Both the position numbers and the translations under genes were made by a program. From Aequitasia sp047973235 (GTDB taxonomy: Bacteria; Bacillota; Clostridia; Lachnospirales; Lachnospiraceae): a stretch of DNA of 64,000 bases. A model generated the notes under the pieces. It did no database searches. It was not told where the DNA came from and saw only the letters and a program-made list of their open reading frames with translations. The DNA is taken from the NCBI GenBank assembly GCA_047973235.1, contig JBKEBP010000118.1, forward strand, positions 1 to 64,000. Direction: 5' to 3'. Positions 27,606 through 35,751 of the stretch are shown piece after piece. How positions within the stretch are numbered: position 1 is the first letter of the stretch; each line of letters starts with the position of its first letter.

Positions 27606-27750
27606 TTACCTGGCAGATAGGTTGCGAAATTCTGTCGGAGTAATTCCCTGCGTTTTTTTTAATTGCCGTATAAAGTGAATGTCACTTTCATATCCACAAA
27701 AACCAGACAGTTTTTTAACATTATTAAGCAAGGTAGAATGAAAAATTAAT
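27606..27750 (-). pseudogene. Remnant of an AraC-family gene (C-terminal tail only)
   Basis: Reading the minus strand gives a frame ending ...LSGFCGYESDIHFIRQLKK, then TQGITPTEFRNLSAR and a TAA at 27608-27606. This is the second helix-turn-helix and tail of an AraC regulator. Upstream the frame meets a TAG near 27750 and no start is visible. It is a leftover of a lost regulator next to a living one. Homology is judged by eye from the GF-x-S-x-x-x-F-x-x-x-x-K-x-x-G-x-T-P-x-x-x-R pattern. Confidence 0.7.
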
Positions 27751-27857
27751 TTCTAGTTGGCAAGAGTAAATTCTACACCTGTAGAAATTACCTTCGCACC
27801 ACTTTTTTCTGTGGTCAGTCGAAAAACTAAAACGAGAAAGATTTTAGTCAAAAGGCG

Positions 27858-27904
27858 GGGCACTGCAGAAGCGGGTGAGTAATCATCTGTGGAGCAGTGC
27901 TCCG
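27858..27904. other. Hairpin in the RpiR upstream region
   Basis: GGGGCACTGC (27858-27867) pairs with GCAGTGCTCC (27895-27904) around a 27-base loop, with one G-U pair. There is no T run. It lies upstream of the promoter at 27944, so it is not part of that leader. The rest of the 520-base gap 27498-28018 holds the AraC remnant, the near-repeat and the RpiR promoter. Confidence 0.35.
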
Positions 27905-27943
27905 TTACGTATGATTATCTTTGGAATTAGAAGAGTAATGAAT

Positions 27944-27973
27944 TTGAATAGTTGGCAGCACTCATGGTATAAT
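27944..27973 (+). promoter_or_regulatory. Sigma-A promoter of the RpiR gene
   Basis: TTGAAT (27944-27949), an 18-base spacer, and TATAAT (27968-27973) preceded by TGG, an extended -10. It lies about 45 bases upstream of the ATG at 28019. Confidence 0.65.
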
Positions 27974-28018
27974 CTAAAGAACACGCAACAAAGAAACAAG
28001 CGAAAGGAATGAGTACAT

Positions 28019-28801
28019 ATGAATGTATTACAAAATCTGGTTGGATTGTATAATCATCTTTCACTAGACAGCACATATCGGAACGTATGTAAAGCAATTC
28101 TAAATAATCTGGAGTTTTCCGCCGGTGCAACAATATACGAGATTGCGGAGCTGGCGGACTCCTCAAGGACAACGGTCTGGCGGATGGTACAGAAGATGGG
28201 ATATCAGGACTTTACGAGCTTCCACCACGATCTGAAAAAGGCAGTGAGCCAATATACTTATTACAATCGGATCTTACCTGCTGACATGATTACGGATGAA
28301 GAAGGAATTAAAAATGCATTCACGGATCAGGCCAGTCAGGTTCCGGCAATTATTCAGGAGTATGTAAATGCAGAGGAACTCGCCAGGATGACCCGAATTC
28401 TTTTTGACGCCGATAAAGTCAATATTTATGCATCATTTCAAAGCGCGGCAGTATTTTCGCTGCAGCAGAATCTGGCGATGACCGGGAAAGAGACGAACTA
28501 CGTTAGTATGGTTCCGGACATGCTGGAAAACAGTAAGACACTCACATCTGAGAGCATCGTATTTATGAATATTATTGAGTATGCTGAAACGATGAATATC
28601 GCGGAAGTATTTACGGAAGTGAAGAAGAGAGGGGCAAAGATATACGTTGTGATAGAAGCGAAGCACCGCCATCGGAAATATGTCGATAAAGTATTGATTC
28701 CATATTCGGGTGAGGCTGGTATAGCTGCGGAAATGATGATGTTTGAAATGTATTTTTATATTTTGAGTGAAAGCTATCGATATAAATACTTAAATGAATA
28801 A
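28019..28801 (+). CDS. RpiR-family transcriptional regulator
   Basis: Regulator of 260 residues. The N-terminal helix-turn-helix reads ATIYEIAELADSSRTTVWRM followed by VQKMGYQDFTSFHHDLK, typical of RpiR (HTH_6). The C-terminal region (residues 115-230) is a sugar-isomerase-type SIS fold that probably binds a phosphosugar, but it is diverged: the usual GxGxS loop reads YASFQSAAV. It has its own promoter and terminator and precedes the isomerase/dehydrogenase pair, its likely targets. An AAAGGA site precedes the ATG. Confidence 0.82.
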   Translation: MNVLQNLVGLYNHLSLDSTYRNVCKAILNNLEFSAGATIYEIAELADSSRTTVWRMVQKMGYQDFTSFHHDLKKAVSQYTYYNRILPADMITDEEGIKNAFTDQASQVPAIIQEYVNAEELARMTRILFDADKVNIYASFQSAAVFSLQQNLAMTGKETNYVSMVPDMLENSKTLTSESIVFMNIIEYAETMNIAEVFTEVKKRGAKIYVVIEAKHRHRKYVDKVLIPYSGEAGIAAEMMMFEMYFYILSESYRYKYLNE

Positions 28802-28814
28802 TAAATGTCTGACG

Positions 28815-28846
28815 CCGGTTTCAATTTTGAAACCGGTTTTTCTTTT
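28815..28846 (+). terminator. Terminator after the RpiR gene
   Basis: CCGGTTTCAA and TTGAAACCGG form a perfect ten-base stem with a two-base TT spacer, followed by TTTTTCTTTT. Confidence 0.85.
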
Positions 28847-28950
28847 CATAACCTGGTGTTACAGTGATGAAAAAACCGAAAAGGAACCTGTGCGCAGCAG
28901 ATTTCTAACTTTGCTATGATTTATTTATCAAAGCGAAGGAGGAAAAGCGC

Positions 28951-29745
28951 GTGAAGTATAGTTTATGTATTGATTTGCTTTATCTGGAGATTGGAGAAAA
29001 CGGACCGATCTTCTCAGATACCAAAAAGCTGCTGGCAGGTATGGAATTAGCCAAAAAGACGGGATATCAGGCCGTCGAATTTTGGGACTGGGATACCAGA
29101 GACCATAGGAAGCTGCTGGCCAAAAAAAGAGAGCTGAATCTGGAGGTAGCAGCCATTTGTGCAAAAGATAGAGGCACGTTAACAGACCCGGACACTTTTG
29201 AAGAAGCAATCCGGGGAATGAAAGAAACGATTGCGGTAGCAAAAGTGTTTGATTGTCCCAATATCATAGTTACAGCAGATCCCAACGAAAAACTTGAACG
29301 GAAGACATGCCGGGAAAATATCGTCGAGGGTTTGAAGAAACTGGCACCACTGGCCGAACAGGCAGGAGTTATGCTGGTGCTTGAACCGATATCTGGAGGG
29401 TATTTCATCGATTCAAAAGAACCCTTTGATATTTTAAAGAGTGTTAACAGCCCGAATGTAAAGCTGCTGTATGATATATTTCACTACCAGCTGATGGAAG
29501 GAAATATCGTCCAAACCATGAGAGAGAATATGCAGTGGATCGGACATATACACGCTGCCGGTATCCCGCGCCGAAATGAGATCACGGATGGTGAGCTGAA
29601 TTATTCCTATATATTGGAGGAAATTAAGCAGGCAGGCTATGACCGCTACTTTGGAATTGAGTATTTACCGACAATGGATAAAGAAAAAGGCGTGCAGGCG
29701 TGTAAAAGATTATTGGATGAAGTATTGGAGGGAGAAAAATGTTAA
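28951..29745 (+). CDS. Sugar phosphate isomerase/epimerase family (hydroxypyruvate isomerase-like)
   Basis: TIM-barrel protein of 264 residues in the AP-endonuclease-2/xylose-isomerase-like superfamily. Metal-site acids are visible in VLEPISGGYF, LLYDIFHYQ and the late GIEYLP, with a histidine in HIHAAG. The GTG at 28951 has AAGGAGG eight bases upstream. It overlaps the dehydrogenase gene by seven bases, so the two are coupled. Such pairs interconvert keto sugars, inositols or hydroxy acids; the substrate here is unknown. Confidence 0.82.
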   Translation: MKYSLCIDLLYLEIGENGPIFSDTKKLLAGMELAKKTGYQAVEFWDWDTRDHRKLLAKKRELNLEVAAICAKDRGTLTDPDTFEEAIRGMKETIAVAKVFDCPNIIVTADPNEKLERKTCRENIVEGLKKLAPLAEQAGVMLVLEPISGGYFIDSKEPFDILKSVNSPNVKLLYDIFHYQLMEGNIVQTMRENMQWIGHIHAAGIPRRNEITDGELNYSYILEEIKQAGYDRYFGIEYLPTMDKEKGVQACKRLLDEVLEGEKC

Positions 29746-30800
29746 AGGTTGGAATTATTGGAATCGGAGTTATCGCTACAACCAAGCATATTCCGTCATT
29801 GCTTAAAAGAGACGATGTAGAAATTAAGGCGTTATGCGATATTGATTTGATGAAATGTGAGGAAGCTAAAAACAAATTTGAACTGGATGCCAAAATCTAT
29901 AGCGCTTATGAAGAGTTATGTGGTGACCAGGAACTTGATGTGATACATATCTGCACGCCAAATCCACTGCACTGCGAAATGACATTAAAGGCTCTTGAAT
30001 CTGGCAAGCATGTACACTGTGAGAAGCCGATGACCTGCACGTATACCGACGCTGTAAAAATGCTGGAAGCAGCAAAGACGGTGGGAAAAAAGCTGACCGT
30101 TGGCCTGCAGTGGCGGTACAACCCGGCACCGATTTACCTTAAGGAGCTAATTAAACAGGGGACCTTCGGGGATATATATTACATGAAGTCTCAGCAGCTT
30201 CGCCCCCGCAGATTACCGGCTTACGGGGCATATACGAATAAGGCGCTAAACGGTGGTGGAGTTCTGATGGACGGCGGACCGCATTCAATCGATTTGCCGA
30301 TGTGGCTGACGGATAACTATGAAGTGGCCAGCGTTCGCGGTGTCACCTATGATAAAATGAAGTATTTTCCGGAGGGAAATGATTTGGGACCGTGGGATCC
30401 GGAGAACTTTGATGTGGAAGACACGGCAATGGCGATGATTACTATGAAAAACGGGATGGTGATCTACATGGAGACCGCATGGCTGATTAATATGATTCAG
30501 GAGGCACCAGGAGTGGTTGCGTCGGTAGCCGGAACAAAGGCAGGCGCAGACATGGTCGGCCCCAAATTTGGCTCATCGCTGCGCGTGAATCGGTATATTG
30601 ACGGAAAGCTCGATATATCGAGTCCGGAAGTGCCCGCGCAGGCAGATAATATGAATGATTATGATATTAACCACTGGATCGAAGCAATTAAAAATGATAG
30701 TGATCCGGCAGTGCTTCCGGAACAGGCAGCAGTGGTGACACGGGTTATTGAGGCTATCTATGAATCGGCGGCAACGGGGGAGACAGTTTTGTTTGATTAG
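29739..30800 (+). CDS. Gfo/Idh/MocA-family oxidoreductase
   Basis: NAD(P)-dependent sugar or inositol dehydrogenase of 353 residues. The Rossmann loop is GIIGIGVIATTKHIPSL, and the family's EKP motif is in HCEKPMTC (about residue 95), with the catalytic Lys. The C-terminal half has the GGGVLMDGGPHSIDLPMWL strand with the conserved DxGxH-like segment. It is translationally coupled to the isomerase-like gene. Enzymes of this family oxidise or reduce a hydroxyl of a pyranose or cyclitol. Confidence 0.88.
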   Translation: MLKVGIIGIGVIATTKHIPSLLKRDDVEIKALCDIDLMKCEEAKNKFELDAKIYSAYEELCGDQELDVIHICTPNPLHCEMTLKALESGKHVHCEKPMTCTYTDAVKMLEAAKTVGKKLTVGLQWRYNPAPIYLKELIKQGTFGDIYYMKSQQLRPRRLPAYGAYTNKALNGGGVLMDGGPHSIDLPMWLTDNYEVASVRGVTYDKMKYFPEGNDLGPWDPENFDVEDTAMAMITMKNGMVIYMETAWLINMIQEAPGVVASVAGTKAGADMVGPKFGSSLRVNRYIDGKLDISSPEVPAQADNMNDYDINHWIEAIKNDSDPAVLPEQAAVVTRVIEAIYESAATGETVLFD

Positions 30801-30869
30801 TTCGGGAATTGTGATGACATTACTATGGAAAATGGTAGTACATTTTGTTATACTCTCAAGTTTGGAAGT

Positions 30870-31017
30870 AAAAGGGGCTGTCGGTAAATAGGGCGGATTC
30901 TAAAATAGGGAGATGATAACTCGAAAACGAGTTATCATCTCCCTAAAACTTTATAAAAAGAGAAAAAAAGTGGCTAATTTCAACCACTTTTTCTCCGTTA
31001 CATTGTATAATGTAACT
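30870..31017. other. Left end and leader hairpins of an IS1182-like element
   Basis: GGGGCTGTCGGTAAATAG at about 30873 resembles the terminal repeats of IS1182-group elements. It is followed by a perfect hairpin with a 17-base stem (30907-30944, starting AGGGAGATGATAACTCG), a smaller AAGTGG/CCACTT hairpin with a T run (about 30969-30992), and the palindrome GTTACATT-GTAT-AATGTAAC (30997-31016). Hairpins before a transposase gene are typical read-through barriers. The end assignment is by eye. Confidence 0.5.
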
Positions 31018-31188
31018 ATGCAAAAAACTAATTATTATTATAACGAATTCTTTGAAAAAGGGCAACTTAAAATTCATTTTGATCTGTATCAAATAGGTTT
31101 GCAGTCAGACGATCCAGTCTATACCCTTAAAAAAGTTTTGGAGGATTTAAACTATACTGGCGTGTTGGCTCAGTGTTCGAACAATGGA
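31018..31188 (+). pseudogene. Truncated transposase N-terminus (IS1182-like)
   Basis: The ATG at 31018 opens a 57-residue segment, MQKTNYYYNEFFEKGQ... LKIHFDLYQIGL ... DDPVYTLKKVLEDLNYTG, which matches my recollection of the N-terminus of IS1182-family transposases. The homology ends at about CSNNG, where intact proteins continue with GRTGYNP and the catalytic region. No stop separates it from the next gene: the frame runs on into the phosphatase. It is a dead insertion-sequence stub. Confidence 0.65.
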
Positions 31189-31218
31189 ACCCTACTAACC
31201 ACAAGGAGAAATAAGAAC

Positions 31219-31683
31219 ATGACAAAAATACTATTCATCTGCCACGGCAATATATGTCGTTCGCCGATGGCAGAATTCGTTTTTAAAGACATGGTAGAAA
31301 AAAGAGGACTTGCCGATTGCTTTCATATAGAGTCAGCGGCTACAAGTAGAGAAGAGATAGGCAATCAGCCGCACTATGGGACGCGCAAGATACTGGATGA
31401 TCTTGGCATTGATTACAGTGATAAGCGTGCGAGGCAAATAAAATATGATGACTATGACAAGTTTGACTATCTTATAGGTATGGATACTTATAATCTAAGA
31501 AATATGAATCGAATGTTTGACAATGACCCCGAAAGCAAGTTATATTTATTACTAGAATTTGCCGGAGAAGATGGAGACATCGCAGATCCTTGGTATACTA
31601 ACAAATTCGATACAACATATAGAGATGTTGTAAAAGGTTGCGAAGCCTTATTAAATAGACTTATGGAGGAAGAAAATGAGTAA
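31219..31683 (+). CDS. Low-molecular-weight protein tyrosine phosphatase
   Basis: Phosphatase of 154 residues. The P-loop CHGNICRS gives C8 and R14, near the start as usual, and DPWYT supplies the acid Asp with the following Tyr. The open frame extends upstream to 30913 through an IS remnant, but AAGGAG at 31203 and the family start MTKILFIC place the true start at 31219. The end overlaps asnA by eight bases. These enzymes act on tyrosine-phosphorylated proteins or arginine phosphate; no capsule kinase is nearby, so the target is open. Confidence 0.88.
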   Translation: MTKILFICHGNICRSPMAEFVFKDMVEKRGLADCFHIESAATSREEIGNQPHYGTRKILDDLGIDYSDKRARQIKYDDYDKFDYLIGMDTYNLRNMNRMFDNDPESKLYLLLEFAGEDGDIADPWYTNKFDTTYRDVVKGCEALLNRLMEEENE

Positions 31684-32683
31684 GATTACTATACCGGATG
31701 GATACAAATCAGTACTGGATTTATATGAAACACAGGTGGCCATAGGAAAGTTACGCCATATTTTTCAAGATCATTTGGCAGCGGCTCTTAGCCTTAAGAG
31801 GGTATCCGCACCACTTTTTGTAGATCCTGCCTCGGGATTAAATGACGATTTAAATGGTGTAGAACGTCCGGTTTCATTTGAAATGAAAGAAACCGGTAAG
31901 ACAGCACAGGTGGTTCATTCACTAGCTAAGTGGAAGAGAATGGCGCTCAAAGAATATGATTTCTATGCAGGAAATGGTTTGTACACTGATATGAACGCCA
32001 TCAGAAGAGATGAGGAATTATCCAATATTCATTCAGTATATGTGGATCAGTGGGACTGGGAAAAGGTTATAACAAGAGATCAAAGAACACTGGAGTATTT
32101 GAAAGAAACGGTTGATAAAATAGTAGGTGCAATATATGATAGCGCAAATGATATATGTGCTATCTATCCGACATTATCAAATACTCTAAAGAGAAAAGTG
32201 ACTTATATAACTACTCAGGAATTAGAGGATAGATATCCCGATAAAACTCCAAAAGAGAGAGAAAATGCTATTGCCAAGGAATATGGCACAGTATTTATTA
32301 TGCAAATCGGAGACAAACTTAAATCGGGTGAAAAACATGATGGAAGAGCACCTGATTATGATGATTGGGCATTAAATGGAGATATAATATTCTGGAACGA
32401 TGTCTTGCAACATGCATTTGAAATATCTTCAATGGGTATTCGTGTTGATGAGAAGTCTTTGGATGAGCAGCTAAATAAAGCCGGATGTAACGAAAGAAGA
32501 GAACTACCATTCCATAAAATGCTTCTTAATAATGAATTACCATTAACGATAGGCGGTGGTATTGGTCAATCAAGAATGTGTATGTTATTACTACATAAAG
32601 CTCATATCGGTGAAGTGCAAAGTTCACTTTGGGATGATGATACTTTAAAGAGATGTAAAGAGGCAGGAATAAAAATACTTTAA
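31676..32683 (+). CDS. asnA: Aspartate--ammonia ligase (asparagine synthetase A)
   Basis: Enzyme of 335 residues that makes asparagine from aspartate, ammonia and ATP. It is related to class II aspartyl-tRNA synthetases. Recognised by the N-terminal run ETQVAIGKLRHIFQDHL, LVDPASGLNDDLNGVERPV-like substrate segment (here FVDPASGLNDDLNGVERPV), and the C-terminal GGGIGQSRMCMLLLHKAHIG motif 3. Length is normal. It overlaps the phosphatase gene by eight bases, a tight coupling I cannot explain. A terminator follows at 32717. Confidence 0.93.
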   Translation: MSKITIPDGYKSVLDLYETQVAIGKLRHIFQDHLAAALSLKRVSAPLFVDPASGLNDDLNGVERPVSFEMKETGKTAQVVHSLAKWKRMALKEYDFYAGNGLYTDMNAIRRDEELSNIHSVYVDQWDWEKVITRDQRTLEYLKETVDKIVGAIYDSANDICAIYPTLSNTLKRKVTYITTQELEDRYPDKTPKERENAIAKEYGTVFIMQIGDKLKSGEKHDGRAPDYDDWALNGDIIFWNDVLQHAFEISSMGIRVDEKSLDEQLNKAGCNERRELPFHKMLLNNELPLTIGGGIGQSRMCMLLLHKAHIGEVQSSLWDDDTLKRCKEAGIKIL

Positions 32684-32716
32684 TTGAATAATTTTTAGCG
32701 AAATAGCGACATATGG

Positions 32717-32763
32717 CTACCATGAGGTGTTTATTTTTAAAACATTTTGTGGTAGTTTTTATA
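32717..32763 (+). terminator. Terminator after asnA
   Basis: CTACCA...GTGTTT pairs with AAACA...TGGTAG around an ATTTTTA loop, followed by TTTTTAT. G-U pairs extend the stem. Confidence 0.7.
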
Positions 32764-32795
32764 TGATCCCTAAAAATACCACAAAGGTAATTATC

Positions 32796-33752
32796 ATGAA
32801 AAAGAAATGTATATTAATATTTTCACTTAGTATATTGTCATTGTTTTTAGTTACAACTATAGTAGTTACAAATCAAAGAAAGAATAGTGAACACCTTATT
32901 TTTGGTGCGACTTATATGACAATGAACAATCCATATTTTACAGCATTGAACGATAGTATAAAAGAAGTGGTTGAAAGCAATGGAGATACTTTAATTACTA
33001 GAGATCCTCTACAAGATCAGGATAAGCAGAACCAACAGATAAAGGCAATGATTAAGGAAGGTATGGATGTTTTATTTCTTAACCCTGTTGATTGGAAGGA
33101 TGTAAGGAGTGTCGTCAAGCTGTGTGAAAGTCATAATATACCGGTTTTTGCTGTTGATACGAATATATATGATACAAAAGATATGGAAGCTGTTATTTCA
33201 ACGATAGCATCTGATAACTACAATGCCGGTGTACAGTGTGCAAAAGACATGAAGAGCAAAACGGATAGTGCTGATATAGTGATAATTAATCATACAGACA
33301 TTAATTCCACTAATCTAAGAGTTGAAGGGTTTCGAGATACATTAGAAGGAAATCCCAATTATAAAGTTGTAGAATATCGTGATTCTACGACGGAATTAGA
33401 AGTAGCTATGTCGGAAATGGAGGACATAATACATGAAGGCAAGAAGTTTGATGTAGTACTTGGAGGGAATGATCCAACTGCACTAGGTTGCCTAGCTGCT
33501 ATGCAAAAGCTAGGCTATGAGGAGCCGGTTCTCATTTATGGAATTGATGGTTCTCCCGATGCCAAGGCTATGCTTAAAGCGGGATACATGGAAGGGACCT
33601 GTGCTCAGTCTCCAAATCAGATTGGTACAGTTGCAGCTGAAACGGCTTATAAATATTTAGGTGGACAAAAAGTTGATTCTAATATTATGATTCCGGTTAA
33701 TCTGATTACGAAGGAAAATTTAAAAAACTATGATTTGACCGAATGGCAATAG
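32796..33752 (+). CDS. Membrane-anchored sugar-binding protein (ribose/galactose type), likely co-sensor
   Basis: Periplasmic-binding-protein type 1 domain of 318 residues behind an N-terminal hydrophobic helix (LIFSLSILSLFLVTTIVV). There is no lipobox, so it is probably an uncleaved anchor. It is clearly paralogous to the lipoprotein at 37191: NPYFTALNDSIKEVVESNGDTL against NPFFVTLEDTIRKEVEKNGDTL, and DNYNAG and YGIDGSPD in both. It sits immediately before a histidine kinase gene, so I infer a sensing rather than a transport role. The ATG at 32796 begins the signal-like MKKK; an upstream in-frame start at 32727 falls in the asnA terminator. Confidence 0.85.
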   Translation: MKKKCILIFSLSILSLFLVTTIVVTNQRKNSEHLIFGATYMTMNNPYFTALNDSIKEVVESNGDTLITRDPLQDQDKQNQQIKAMIKEGMDVLFLNPVDWKDVRSVVKLCESHNIPVFAVDTNIYDTKDMEAVISTIASDNYNAGVQCAKDMKSKTDSADIVIINHTDINSTNLRVEGFRDTLEGNPNYKVVEYRDSTTELEVAMSEMEDIIHEGKKFDVVLGGNDPTALGCLAAMQKLGYEEPVLIYGIDGSPDAKAMLKAGYMEGTCAQSPNQIGTVAAETAYKYLGGQKVDSNIMIPVNLITKENLKNYDLTEWQ

Positions 33753-33761
33753 GAGATGAAA

Positions 33762-35084
33762 ATGCAAAGAAGTATGTCAAAGTATATAGAATATACGATG
33801 TTACTATTTAACATTTTTGTAGTTGTTTTACTTTCGGCATTCATGTACTCAACAACTTGGAATATTGTGTCAAATAATGATGCAAAGAGCTTTTTGGAGC
33901 AGGTAAATGCGATACCGGGTAATTCCGGTTATATACTGTATATAAACTATATTTTGATTACAATATTATTTATATCATATTGTTGCCGAGAAACTATATT
34001 TAAAGACAATATTGCATTTCAGAGTATCTCTCTTGCTACTGATTTTATTATTAGCCTTATAATAGTGTATTTATTAGGATTTAACTATAACGGTATACTA
34101 CTATGGGTATTTGCCAATACTATTTCCAAGCTCAAACAGAGTAGGGAAAAGTATGGAATAATAATAGTAGCACTAGTCAGCTATGTAATTACAAGTCAAG
34201 GATTGATAGGTTTAAATAGAAATATTTATTCTCTAAATGATTACATACAATATTATGATATAAGAATCCAAAGATATCTAACAGGTATCTATACCATTAT
34301 TACATCGTTTAATATTATACTCTTTATAATATACTGCGTATATATATTGCTTGTACAAATGGGGGCGTTGAGCCAGATTCAACATCTAAACCGGAAACTG
34401 ACAAGTACAAATGAACAATTACTAAAGGCAAATTCTAAGCTTCAAAATTATGCTGACATCAAAGAAAAAATGGGTGAAACAAAGGAGCGGAACAGATTAG
34501 CTAGAGAAATTCACGATACACTAGGCCATACTTTAACAGGAATATCAGCCGGTATAGATGCATGTATAGCAACTATTGATCTTTCGCCGGAGGATACGAA
34601 AAGACAACTGACTGTAATCTCGCAAGTAACACGAGATGGGATTGATGAAGTGAGACAATCTGTAAGTGAGCTAAGACCCGATGCATTAGAAAGATTAAAT
34701 CTTTCAAGTGCGATTGAATCAATGATTTCAAAATTCGAATCTATGACTAAAGTCAAAATACACTATCAAAATGAGATTCAAAAATTAAAATTTGATACGG
34801 ACGAAGAGGATGCTATATATAGAGTGATTCAGGAAAGCATAACGAATTCAGTCAGACATGGAGCTGCAGACAATATTTATGTAAATATATCTAAACAATA
34901 TTCAGATATAGAAATAACAATTCAAGATGATGGCAAAGGAGCTCCGAATTTTGTTAAAGGATTTGGAACAAAACATATAATAGAAAGAGTTGGTCTACTA
35001 AATGGAAAGGTAAATTTTGATGGAAGTGACGGCTTTAAGACAGAGGTATGTATTCCAATAAGGTGGGGTGAAGAATATGATTAA
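33762..35084 (+). CDS. NarL-type sensor histidine kinase
   Basis: Kinase of about 440 residues. Five or six hydrophobic segments fill residues 10-210. A coiled stretch (LNRKLTSTNEQLLKANSKLQ) follows, then the HisKA_3 box REIHDTLGHTLTG (about H251), and an HATPase domain with N-box IQESITNSVRHG and G-boxes DDGKGAP and GFGTKHI. There is no large extracellular domain, so ligand detection probably depends on the binding proteins encoded on either side. The ATG at 33762 lies six bases after GGAG. It overlaps the regulator gene by eight bases. Confidence 0.9.
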   Translation: MQRSMSKYIEYTMLLFNIFVVVLLSAFMYSTTWNIVSNNDAKSFLEQVNAIPGNSGYILYINYILITILFISYCCRETIFKDNIAFQSISLATDFIISLIIVYLLGFNYNGILLWVFANTISKLKQSREKYGIIIVALVSYVITSQGLIGLNRNIYSLNDYIQYYDIRIQRYLTGIYTIITSFNIILFIIYCVYILLVQMGALSQIQHLNRKLTSTNEQLLKANSKLQNYADIKEKMGETKERNRLAREIHDTLGHTLTGISAGIDACIATIDLSPEDTKRQLTVISQVTRDGIDEVRQSVSELRPDALERLNLSSAIESMISKFESMTKVKIHYQNEIQKLKFDTDEEDAIYRVIQESITNSVRHGAADNIYVNISKQYSDIEITIQDDGKGAPNFVKGFGTKHIIERVGLLNGKVNFDGSDGFKTEVCIPIRWGEEYD

Positions 35085-35751
35085 AGTTCTAATAGCTGAT
35101 GATCAGGAATTGATTAGAGAAAGCTTGGGAATTGTATTGAAAACCAAGGAGTTTATTGAGGTTACGGATACAGTAAGCAATGGACAAGAAGTTATAGCTA
35201 GTATAAGAAAGAATAGGCCTGATATAATTCTTATGGACATCCGAATGCCTAAAATGGATGGCGTGCAATGTACTAAGATTATAAAGGAGAACTATCAGGA
35301 GATTAAGATAATAATATTGACGACTTTTGATGATGATGAATACGTATATAACGCACTTAAATATGGCGCGAGCGGATATCTTCTTAAAGGTATTTCAATG
35401 GATGGATTAGTTGATGCCATTCAAACAGTGTACAGCGGTCAGGCAATGATAAATAAAGATATTGCAACAAAGGTACTAAAGCTCTTTTCTCAAATTGCAA
35501 AAGCTGACTATACTATTCAGGTTAAGAAAGAATTGGCAATGAAACTAACAGAAACGGAAAAGAATATAATTAGAGAAGTGGGTAGGGGTGCTTCAAACAG
35601 AGAAATATCTGATAGGTTATCCCTATCTGAGGGAACTGTAAGGAATTATTTGAGTATGATACTTAATAAATTAGATTTAAGAGATAGGACACAGCTGGCA
35701 ATATGGGCAGTTCAAACACAAGTAAATATCAGGAGAAGGTATTATGCATAG
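35077..35751 (+). CDS. NarL/LuxR-type response regulator
   Basis: Regulator of 224 residues. The receiver domain has acidic pair D8-D9, phospho-acceptor D54 in LMDIRMP, Thr in ILTTF and Lys in YLLKG. The C-terminal LuxR helix-turn-helix reads VGRGASNREISDRLSLSEGT followed by VRNYLSMILNKL. The ATG at 35077 follows a GGTGGGGTGA ribosome site; an in-frame GTG at 35068 is less likely. It overlaps the kinase and the next gene by eight bases each, so the four genes 32796-37060 form one transcript. Confidence 0.92.
   Translation: MIKVLIADDQELIRESLGIVLKTKEFIEVTDTVSNGQEVIASIRKNRPDIILMDIRMPKMDGVQCTKIIKENYQEIKIIILTTFDDDEYVYNALKYGASGYLLKGISMDGLVDAIQTVYSGQAMINKDIATKVLKLFSQIAKADYTIQVKKELAMKLTETEKNIIREVGRGASNREISDRLSLSEGTVRNYLSMILNKLDLRDRTQLAIWAVQTQVNIRRRYYA

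Noticed and set aside
30913..31218. Long N-terminal extension of the phosphatase
   Set aside because: It crosses a perfect hairpin and a transposase stub, and the phosphatase has its own ribosome site and family-standard start at 31219.
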